A DNA stretch of 64,000 bases from Linnemannia elongata. Lineage: Eukaryota; Mortierellomycota; Mortierellomycetes; Mortierellales; Mortierellaceae. A model generated the notes under the pieces. The model made no database searches. It worked only from the letters and a program-made list of their open reading frames with translations, and was not told the DNA's origin. The translations under genes were made by a program, and so were the position numbers. Location: NCBI GenBank assembly GCA_036320915.1, contig JAXBDG010000008.1, forward strand, positions 2,666,001 through 2,730,000, read 5' to 3'. This document shows, in pieces, positions 36,501 to 45,600 of the stretch (position 1 is its first letter; each line of letters opens with the position of its first letter).

Positions 36501-38647
36501 ACGACGGTCGCGCTCCAACGCCTGATGCTCCAGACCTCAAGACTTACCGAGAGTTATTTTCCAAAGAACCCGATTCTATCGGCCAGCTTCTTCAGCCAGC
36601 ATTGTCCCAGCCATTACCACCACTTCTGTCCCAGCCATCACCACCACCCCTGTCCCAGCCATCATCACCACCCCTGTCCCAGCCATCATCACCCCCCCTG
36701 CCCCAGCCATTTCAATCTCCATCTCCCCTGTCTCAGCTGGTGCCGCTTCCTCCATCGCCAACGTTGCCGCCTCCTCCTCTGTTCAAGGACAGCCCCCCAG
36801 CCAAACGCTCCCATCGCGTAGGGCGTCCGCGTGGCATGCCAAATACAAAACCGAAACTCAATATAGACTGTAAGACCTTTGGAATCCCTTGGGGCGTCAA
36901 ACGGTCCTTCTTTCGAGCCGTCAATACCTGTCTCCTGGATACGACTTTGATGTCGTGGTACATGATATCTCGCTATGGAGACGCTGCTTTGCCGGACGAA
37001 TTGCTTGCCAGTGATGTTGGAATAGTCCTTCAGAGAGTGATGATGTATATCCAACAAGAGGCGTATGATGAGGCTCGTTCGTTGTGGTGCAAGGAGGTTC
37101 TGGACATGTCAAGGTTCCCAAAGAATGGCGACGTATACAGTTTGTTCACCTCAACACAACGTGTGTTCCATGACAAGCTACCAGGGTTGTTCAGACTCGT
37201 CAAGAGGGAGACCTCGCAATGCCATTCTCCAACCTGCCCAAATCCCGTCCGTGTCAAGAGGAAGAAGCTCGCCCAAGTAAACACCAGCACGCGTGGCCAA
37301 GTGACTCAAGCAGTGGTCCATGCCGCCGTCATGCGTTCAAGCTTGGAGAAATCCGAGGATCTAGACTTTACATCGGAGCCATGCGACGTCGAAATGGATG
37401 CTTCCGTTACAATCGGTCTCGATGAGGGTTTTTGGAAGCGACTATGGAGAGGCACCGTCGAAGACAAGAATATACAGGAGCCATGGATCTGTTGCCGCGG
37501 GATGCGGACATTTGTATCCGTGGAAGTTCTTACTCTTCCAAATATTTTGATCATAGCCAATCCCAATGGCTACAACGATCCAAGCTGTCCTTTCCCAGTT
37601 TCCTGCCTTCAAGTCTCCTCTCAAGAATACCATCTTGGCGTCCTCATCTACAAGAGCGTCAACCATTTCCGATCAATCATAATTCTCCAAAACTCATATC
37701 TGTTTTACGATGGAATGAAAACACCAAAGATTCAATTCATCCGTCCGTTTCAGATTCCTAAGAAGATGGAAAACTTCTTTATTACCGAGATGTGGTATGT
37801 GAAGCAGTCTGCTCCTCCTTCTCGTTCTCCCCCACAAAAATATTCCGACCCTGGTCCATCGATGCCACGTCCCTTTTCACCATCGCCGACACCTTTTTCA
37901 CCATCGCTGCCTCCTTCCTCACCATCGCTATCGCCTCCCCCTTTTCCACTGTCGTCTCTTTCCTCACCATCGCTTCCGTCCCCTCTTTTGCCGCTTCCGC
38001 CCCCCCTTTTGCCGCTTCCGTCTCCACGCAGTCGCTTACAACGACGCGACCCCAGTCCTGAACCTGCATCTGAACCTAAGTTGAAACGCTCACGCCGTGC
38101 CTGGTACCCATTTGGGTTCTCATTGCACCCAGTCGCCACAAGCGGATTTTATCCCACTTGCCGAGGATGTAAAATTAAAATTGATCGAGGGGAACACCGC
38201 ATTGTTTGGAAAACAATGGATAATGAGTCGATGAAGTCTACCGCTACTTACCACTTTCATACGAATGATTCTTGCCTCGAAAAAGGCCTCGACAAAGCCC
38301 TTCCCAGAGATTTGACGGAGGCCAGAGAAGTATTGAAAATGGCAGAGAAAGCGTAGAGATATAATAAAATTCGAAGAAAAGGAAAAAAAGAATGGAAGCA
38401 ATGGATAAAAAAACGCGACAATGGCTTGTGCGTTGCACGCGCGTCAGGAAAAAAAAAACTCTTCCTTCACATAAACGACGGTTTATTGTTTACTTCACAT
38501 ATGAGAAAACCAGTCACGTCTCTCCTCACATAACCCCTCCTTCACATAAATCTGTTCACCCAATTAAAATGGATGTTGAGATAAAGAGATGACTTGCCTT
38601 GTACGACTGAGTGTGACATCCAGTAGCGACGCGGATGCTCCTGACAT
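33536..38647 (-). CDS. Small unrecognised gene whose intron holds the transposon
   Basis: Exon 1 (38605-38647) starts ATG and reads MSGASASLLDVTLS plus one base; exon 2 (33536-33690) completes the codon and reads WDLLRRAAFQLRLVTQWEMP onward, ending GILS then TAA: 65 residues in all. Donor is GTACAAG, acceptor TTTTCAG. If the 4,857-bp element and one copy of its 9-bp duplication are removed, the intron is 48 nt. The reading phase fits (1 then 2). No family recognised. If the element is spliced out with the intron, the protein would be unchanged. An alternative donor AG|GCAAGT seven bases downstream gives another upstream frame. The gene model is inference; the composition of exon 2 is clearly coding-like. 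Confidence 0.45.
33696..33704. other. Target site duplication, left copy
   Basis: AATTAAAAT immediately before GGGTGAACAG; identical to 38562-38570. Confidence 0.93.
33705..33808 (+). repeat. 5' terminal inverted repeat of the MULE
   Basis: 104 bp. It holds three copies of TTATGTGAAG (33717, 33764, 33792), candidate transposase binding sites. The outer 22 bp and the inner 56 bp match the reverse complement of the 3' end almost exactly; the middle about 26 bp differ. Confidence 0.93.
33893..38356 (+). CDS. MULE transposase with C-terminal peptidase-like and zinc-finger-like modules
   Basis: Four exons, 33893-34078, 34215-34289, 34386-34595 and 34700-38356, all phase 0 (4,128 nt, 1,375 residues). 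Residues 1-62 form a charged coiled coil (RVEEKLAAR repeats). Near 305-375 lies a Cys/His cluster (CPHC ... C ... C ... HNH), resembling WRKY/GCM-type DNA-binding fingers of Mutator transposases. The DDE core shows SDSVHGMI (first Asp about 493), CDFSDAERSGF (second Asp about 570), the FCEVHYKRS C/H motif (about 602) and DTNSQESIGAE (Glu about 696). Pro/Ser-rich linkers surround a region from about 890 with NTCLLDTTL and, near 1135-1155, YHLGVLIYKSVNHF and LFYDG, like the Cys and His boxes of ubiquitin-specific peptidases. The C-terminus has CRGCKIKIDRGEHRI ... HFHTNDSC, like a PARP-type finger. These last two assignments are by eye. Confidence 0.88.
38458..38561 (-). repeat. 3' terminal inverted repeat of the MULE
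   Basis: 104 bp, inverted relative to 33705-33808, with the same internal TTATGTGAAG-type repeats (one variant, TTATGTGAGG). Confidence 0.93.
38562..38570. other. Target site duplication, right copy
   Basis: AATTAAAAT immediately after CTGTTCACCC; identical to 33696-33704. Confidence 0.93.
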
Positions 38648-38987
38648 GGACCCAGAGTGTAGCTTAATAAGAGGGTCGTTGGATGCCCACGAGGGTTGTT
38701 GAAATCGTTGACACGGTTGTAAGGAGGGCACGGTTGTATATACTCCTGATGACAGTGAGCTGCAGTTATTAATCCTCGCAGAGGATATCGCAGAACGCTA
38801 TGTGATTGACCAGAGATGAATCCTAGTGGACCACAGTGCAATCCTCCTCTGTTTCATAGGTGTCCAAGGCCACTCGTAAAAAAAACCCCCCGCTTAAACC
38901 TGCGGCTGTCAGACTATGCAAATTAAAATACAAGAGAAATCTGAAAAATGTAATTCGTTTCAGAATGACATATTAACAAAAAATTGT
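38571..38987. other. Right flank of the transposon
   Basis: About 420 bp to the stop of the next gene. It includes exon 1 of the interrupted small gene on the minus strand. A second minus-strand open frame (38585-38830, reading LGPCQEHPRRYWMSHSVV near its end) could be an upstream exon in an alternative model. Otherwise nothing. Confidence 0.4.
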
Positions 38988-40676
38988 TTATTTGCGGTCC
39001 CAGGGCCGTGTAATGACTTGAAGCACGGCCTTGTCGAATGCTGGAGGGTTGTCCAAATAGAGATGGTGTCCAGCATTAGGAATCCTCATAAGCACTGTCG
39101 GTACAGTCATCGATCTCCTTGCCTTTTCAGCTGCCCTGTAATCCATCCAGTCGCTCTCGCCATCTATTGTAAATGCGGATCAAATTAAAGACAACGTTAG
39201 GTTTCAGTGCATCGTGGAACAAAAGGGAATCAACACACAAGGTATACAGAGGGGTCTACTTACACAAAAAGGCGGTGGGCATGGTGAGATCCTTGAGACG
39301 ATCCATGAGTGGCCAGCGTGCATAGGCACCAGGGGCGAGAATAGTCGCCAGAGCATACTCGCCACTTCCACTTTTGGACGAGATATGATAAATGTAGTTG
39401 TTCAAGTCCTATTTGACAAAGATGAAGCGATAATTGGTTAAAACTTGCTAAGAACGGCACGAAGAACAGATCCAACACACAAATGCGACAAATTGGCTTG
39501 CCTTTTGTTCATCGTCTTCCAGGTGGGCAAAGCGGCGAGAGGTGTATGCGGCAACAAGCGAGGGTCCAAAGGGCCCTGTGAAGCGCATGATGGACTGGGG
39601 AGTAATGTTTCGTTCCCAAGCGCCCATGGCCAACTTGCGCACCCATGATGACGCTGGAGGAGGGTTGGGTGTGCTGCTGGCTTGTGGTGAAGGAGGCCTT
39701 GCTGGCTGACTGGATCCTGTAGAGTCACCTTCCTTTGGTGGTTCTGGGAGTGGCGCCTTTTGGGCCTCTGGGTTCTCTGGGATTCCCACTATTATAGTAT
39801 ACAAAAATAATGAAAGGTGGTTAGTGTATATCCTTCTCTGAGTGTATCTTCAACAGAAAAGTAAGCATCCTTCTTTTAGTGTATCCTTAAAAGAAAGAGA
39901 AAGAGGAGGTCAAAGACTGTACCTGGGCTGACAAGGATGAGTTTTTCAACACGTTCGGGATACTTAAGGGCGTAGGCTGTAGAAAGATAGCCGCCGAGGG
40001 AGTGGCCGACGAGGACCATCTTTTCAATCTTTTGGATTTGGCGCCATTCTTCGAGACCCTCAATGAAAAAGTTTTCCGAATCCGTGACAACATCCTTGAT
40101 GGACCTCTTTGAGGTGTGCTTGAAGTTGAAGGCAGGACGCGAGCTGCCTCCCATGCCCAACCAGTCGATCGCATAGACTTTAGAGTTGGGGATTTGACTG
40201 AGACTGAGGTAGTTACGGAAGAAGAAGGCCAAGCCAGCGCCATAACCATGGCAAACAACAATAGCTCGTTCACCGGGTGCTGGGGGTGAGATCATGGATT
40301 CGTCGTCTGTTGCGGTTTTGATGTCGAGCTTGGTTTGGGCGATAGGTGTCCGTCCTTGATCGTCGGTCTGTTCATCCTTACTCTCGACAGCAGCCTCAGA
40401 GGTGTCGACGGCGGAGGGACTGGAGTTTTGGTGGATGATGAGCGTGTTGATGAGTCTGTTTTTTCCGGAAAGGGGGACGAGTCCAACACGAGCCTGAGTT
40501 AAACTGTTGGAGGCATCAGTAGAGGCGACGCCCTTGAAGGAGAAGAACTGGAGGCGGGAGAGGAGTCTGGCTTCAGCGATCTGGACTTGTTCCTTATTGG
40601 TGCGACCCCACCAGGTCTGGAAGGCGCCCCAGCGAGAGAACATCTCGGGAGCAGGCGGTAGGGTTTCTGAGGGCAT
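38988..40676 (-). CDS. Alpha/beta hydrolase of the ABHD4/ABHD5 (CGI-58)/Cld1 group
   Basis: Four exons as modelled, 39923-40676, 39502-39788, 39264-39408 and 38988-39163 (1,362 nt, 453 residues). The nucleophile elbow GHSLGGY (Ser nucleophile), the upstream VCHGYGAGLAFFFRNY oxyanion loop, SSRPAF and the C-terminal AGHHLYLDNP with the catalytic His place it in the ABHD4/5 group; FLYGESDWMDYRAAEKAR is the group's typical acid-residue region. Members act as phospholipases, lysophospholipid acyltransferases or lipase coactivators on membranes, lipid droplets or mitochondria; yeast Cld1 and Ict1 are relatives. HxxxxD-type acyltransferase motif is read as HHLYLD. The second intron is GC-AG (AAG|GCAAGC). 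A Pro/Ser-rich insert (PEPPKEGDSTGS) follows SPVGIPENP. A hydrophobic open stretch precedes the ATG but has no start codon. Confidence 0.9.
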
Positions 40677-41310
40677 TATGGGGAAGCGGAAGCGCGGGCG
40701 GATTAAAAGGCGCGGAATGGTGGCGAGAGTGTTTATGAGGTTGGTGGAGGAGCAGAGCGTGAGGAGTACAGCTATGCCAGCAGCGACGAAGGAGTAGAAT
40801 GCGAGTCTTTTTGTGAGTGGAATGGTGTTTTAAGGAAGGAGGGGTTCTTGTTTTGCTTGATGGAAAGAAAGTAGCAGGTGAGTGTGTTTAAGGGAGAGAG
40901 TGGATGGTGAAAGAAACAATGAGAGTTTGAGAAGTTGATGAGTAAAGAAAGAAGGAGAGGGTCTGAACCCTTTTATGCGCTTTGGCGGAGATAAAAAAAA
41001 AAGCATTAAAAAAAATGCCCTGTTTTGGAAAAGTGCGCTTGCGTGTTGCTTACACGGACAAGGGGCCAATAATCAATCATCATTCATCATCCACCAGATC
41101 ACACCGCCCGATCACTTTTGCGCAATTCGTGCAATTAGAGATATCTCCTAATTGAATAATTTATCACGTGCAAGATGTCTTCTTCCTGGCAGTTGGAGCT
41201 CATCATCTCTTGAATTACACTTGACCGTTGACAGGATTACCTCGACCTCCTTCATCAGCAACAACAACAAAAGACAAACACAAGGACAAAGGACAAGGAC
41301 AAGGACAAAG
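40677..41310. promoter_or_regulatory. Divergent promoter region
   Basis: 634 bp between the divergent hydrolase and DUF2470 genes. CACGTG occurs at 41165-41170. A GGACAAGGACAA-type short repeat forms the leader just before the ATG at 41311. Motif function is inferred. Confidence 0.3.
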
Positions 41311-42288
41311 ATGCAACGACGTGTACAAAAAGACCCTATCGCCGAATACTCCACACGGCTGTGTGCGTATATCAACGGTCAGCCTGCAGTGGCTTTATCC
41401 TACGCCCGCTACTTTGGCGAGTACCCTACAGCAACTAAAGCCACCATGACATCAATTGACCAGAATGGATTCGATATTGTCTGCCACGATCAAGGGGAAG
41501 AGCACGAGGTCAGAGTCACCTTTGGTCATTCGCTCCATGCCGCCAGTCAGGCCAAACACGAGCTCGATACCCTTGCCAAGGAAGCCGAAGCTGCCCTCCG
41601 AGGCAACAGCCCCCAATCGCAGGTACGCTCTCTTCTCTGGATCTCTTTTTGTTTTCTTCTGGATCAAAGACATGTTGTGTCGTCATGTCTCCAGACATGA
41701 ATGGTTGCAATTACTGAGTTCGCCTTGGATCAGTCGCTTCGTTACACCTCCCAGGAACAGAAGCCATCATTATCATCCCAAGACTAGGACCTTTTTATGA
41801 AAAAACCCGTAATGCCAACATTCATTAACAGTCTTACTCGCTCAATCTGAAAACCTACACCCCGACAATAGAATCTTATGCCAGATAGCCCTTCAGCGAT
41901 GTTGCCAGATCTGGATACTTTGGCGATGGTACTACTGTGCATGGGATCGGTGGCGATTTACCTCAATTTCTTCCCCAACACAACTAATCCGACATTACAG
42001 TGGGTGCTGAAGACGGCGGGACCATGGAGGATAAACATGGTTGTTCAAGGTCTTGCGATCTTGCATATTATCGAGTCATTGGTGTCGGTGTATTTCACGG
42101 TAGTCGTTGGTCAGGGGTTCTTTCAACCTGCCGACGTTATTCAGTGGGCACTTGTAGTTGTTGTGTTTGGATACCCCTCTCTCTTCTACCTGATCCGCCT
42201 GGCTACTCGCCAACAGCAACAGCGAGTCGCACAAGCACAAGCACAGGCATCAGCTCAAGACCAGGCACAAGCTCAAGCCCGTGAATAA
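41311..42288 (+). CDS. DUF2470-domain protein with C-terminal membrane helices
   Basis: Two exons, 41311-41622 and 41872-42288 (729 nt, 242 residues), both phase 0. Residues 1-100 match the fungal DUF2470 pattern: DPIAEYSTRLCAYINGQ, SYARYFGEYPTATKATMTSI and GFDIVCHDQGEEHEVRVTFG. In other lineages DUF2470 modules relate to haem-binding HugZ-like proteins; the fungal role is unknown to me. The C-terminal half has three hydrophobic helices (TLAMVLLCMGSVAIYLNFF, VVQGLAILHIIESLVSVYF and WALVVVVFGYPSLFYLI), then a Gln/Ala repeat tail (AQAQAQASAQDQAQAQ). The soluble domain is probably cytosolic. It is divergently transcribed from the lipid hydrolase. Confidence 0.85.
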
Positions 42289-42636
42289 AAAGCAGTCTCT
42301 TCCCTCGTATAAGCCACATTTTCCCTGCCTTTCAACAAATTGCCTGCAAGTTCGCGTTATCCTCAGATGGCGATCGTCTCGTTCTCCCCTTTCCCCATTC
42401 GTCTTCCTCCTCAAAGAGACGAACGACCATCACACACACACACGCTATCTCTCCTCCTTTCTTCCTTTGTTTTATTATCCCTTGTCTTTACAATTTCTTG
42501 TACCATATCGTTTTATTCATTCTTTTCACTTTTCATTCACTCACTTACTCATATACACGCACACGCTTGTCCTCCACAATAACCACAGACGCTACACCTC
42601 CCTTTACGTACTCAAAACAATAACCACACTGACACA
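42289..42636. promoter_or_regulatory. Intergenic spacer upstream of THO2
   Basis: 348 bp, pyrimidine-rich (TTCCTCCTCAAAG, TTTTATTATCCC) with CACACACA near 42436. Nothing more specific seen. Confidence 0.3.
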
Positions 42637-45600
42637 ATGATCACCATGGAGGCGCACTTTGATCGCTGGAAGAAGACAGAGATGGACAAGGAGCTGTAAG
42701 CAAACGCAAATTCTCTTGTAGCAACCAACATACACACGGCACATTGACAACGAATCTCGAGGCACACCCCCTAACAATCATCGAACAACAACAACAACAT
42801 ACAAACAATAGATTGACATACGCCACCACGCTCCTCAACACACCAAGCAATGATCTCCATCATCCTGTCGTACCGGTACTGCAGCGAGCGCTGATTGCCG
42901 CACTCGAAGGCGACATTGCAGCATCAGAGGTGGCCACATTCCTGGCAGAGTTGGCACAGCGACAGGAAGGTGCCTGTACAACGGACATGGCTTCAAATAT
43001 TGTCGACTTGATCTGGATCATGGACATTGAGAGCGAAGCTATTGGTCAGCAGCGTCAAGACAAGCTCCGTGAACTCACCGCTGCCATCATCGTAAGGCCC
43101 TTTTTCTTTTCGTTTATGTAAAATTGTATATGCGTTTTGAAGGACAGGTGATGGGTACTGACGTTCGTGAGGAGAAAGGTGGAAAAGAGAACGAAGGAGA
43201 AGAGATCAATAATGAAGGAAAGGAAGAATGAGATAGAGTCGCATGAGCTAATGAAGATGCCAATACAGTTATCAGAGCAATATACTAAACTCGCCTTCTA
43301 TTTCGTTGATTATGTCATATAGGAAAAGAACATTATTCCTGTCGATATCATGAAGGAGAGATGGGAGATTGCGTTTCTGGAACAGGTCGGACTCATCCCC
43401 AACTCAAAATGGTTCACCATCCGCGTCGTGCGCATTAACACATCCCAATTGTAAGTCGGCACTCAAATCCACTTTACCATTACCCCACTATTTTTGATCC
43501 GGTCGACGATAACAAGCAGATTAACCAACCACACCTATACGCTTATGGCCTCCTTGTTGGGAACATATCTTAGGTACAAGCAACAAAAGTACAATCTCTT
43601 GCGCGAGGAATCAGAGGGTTACTCTAAACTGATCACAGAATTGGCAAGCGGGACCGCCGACGAAGATGACGACAAGGCGACAGAAGAGAAGGCCAGTACC
43701 GCCCTTACTCATGTCCAATCTCTCATCGGTAAGCTGTTTCTAAATTATATTTACATTGACGTCTACATGGAACATGGCAAGATGTTTCAGGGATACCACC
43801 GGCCGACTAACTCACTATTGTATTCTCTCAACGCAGGTTGTTTCGATCTGGACCCCAACAGAGTCTTGGACATTGTTCTGGACGTGTTTGCTGCAAATAT
43901 CGTGACGCATTACCGCTTCTTTATACACTTCCTGGGAATGTCACAGTGGAACCCAAAAGCTCAGGAGAACGGAACAGCTGGCCGCGTTAAGACTTGCGCG
44001 CAGATCCTGGGGTTCAAATTTCAGATCCTTCAAGTATGTCATGCCGGTGTACAGCTTGTCACTTTCGAAAACCAGCTATTCATCGTTTGCTTGGCAGCTA
44101 AATTTATTGATTTTAAATTCTCGTCTGCATTTACTGTCATAGAAGCAAGAGCATCGTCACAAGAATCCGGTCGAGCTCTACATGGTGGCCGCATTGCTGA
44201 TCAAGTCCTCGATTGTGATGCTTGAAGACCTCTACGCACATGTAAGTCGCGATATTTCTTTGTCGTTGGTGTGAGAACGTAGCCTTGGTGTCATATGACA
44301 TCATAACTAATATCACGGTCGTACGATCCTTCATTTCATATTAGCTTTCGTTGCCTGATGAGGCTATGGAGGCAGAGTACAAGAAGTTTGTGGCAGACAT
44401 GAAGGACAAGGCTATGTCATTTAAGGGCAACGCTTTGGCTGTAAGTTTTCAACTATATCTTGTTACGATCGTTTATACACTGCGAGACATGTCTGATTAA
44501 ATCATGCCTTGTCAACCAATCCCGAAAACATAGATGGCAGGAGCGTTGGTAGATGACGCGCCCGCAGGAAGTGCAGTGACAGCTACCAAGGAGGCTCCTA
44601 AGACAGATGCCAGCGCTGTTGAGCCAGTGGTAGAACTGCCACTCCCAAACCAAAAAGTCGGCATCACGAACGCTCTGCTTGCTATTGGAGATGTAGAGAA
44701 CGCTTTGGTTGTCCTCGCCAACTTTCCAAAACTCACAGCATCATATCCGGAGATGGCAGATCTCATCTGTCGGATTATCCACGTCATGATCCAAGGTGTC
44801 TACGACCAATTCTCGCCAAGCAAACGCCACCCTGAGCTGGTTCAGGAAAAGGGCATTACGAGTCGATATCCCACAATTCCAAAGGGGCGGGACATTAATA
44901 CTGTCCGCATTTTGTCACCCCAACTTCCCCTTTCTACGTCGACGCATCGCTATGAGTTTTTCTACAGAAACTGGGCTGATGGTCTGCTCCGCTGCAATTC
45001 GATCGAGGATATTGTCGAGTTTGTCCACCCTTTGCTCACTGTTGTCGGTGTTCGCATTCATCGTGACACCGTCCTTGTCACAAAGCTTTGCCGCATTGGA
45101 GCAGGAACGTTGGATAACCTTCGGGAGACGATCAAGCGTATGGAGCTGAAGCAGACACTGTTGGAACAAAAGGACGGCGAGGCTTCAACGGACGATCCAG
45201 CTCTCAAAAGTCTCGTTGCCAGGAAAGAGTTCGTCGAATCTATTTGGGTCGACATGGCAAGAGCACTGTTCCTCCCAACCATTTCTCTGATCTATTCCAA
45301 CCCGGGTAAGTTTTGTTTTCAACCTGATCAGGAGCTATTTTTGACTTTAATCTCACATTTTATTCCATGAATGGTAACTAATGCCATTTTACTACTTTCT
45401 TATAATTCGCTAGGCATGGTGAATGAGGTTTGGCAGGTATTGAAGGGCTTGCGATACGAAACACGATTTGGACTCTACGGAGAATGGAAAACAGAGTCGT
45501 CAAAATTGTATCCTGAAATGTTGGTCGCCACTGCGGAGACGGAGAAGGAGGCCAAGAACGTGATGCGCCGAATCAACAAGGAGGACGTGAAGCAGTATGG

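Larger units (their letters stand above)
33705..38561 (+). mobile_element. Complete Mutator-like (MULE) DNA transposon
   Basis: The element begins GGGTGAACAG and ends CTGTTCACCC. The outer 22 bp of the two ends are perfect inverted copies, and a second nearly identical block brings each terminal inverted repeat to 104 bp (33705-33808 and 38458-38561). It is flanked by identical 9-bp direct repeats AATTAAAAT (33696-33704 and 38562-38570), the duplication length typical of Mutator-like elements. It carries one spliced transposase gene without stops or frameshifts. Near-identical ends and an intact gene suggest a recent insertion. Confidence 0.93.

Noticed and set aside
40677..40830. Membrane-helix N-terminal extension of the ABHD hydrolase
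   Set aside because: The in-frame text reads like a helix (AFYSFVAAGIAVLLTL) but has no ATG and is preceded by a stop without a clear acceptor.
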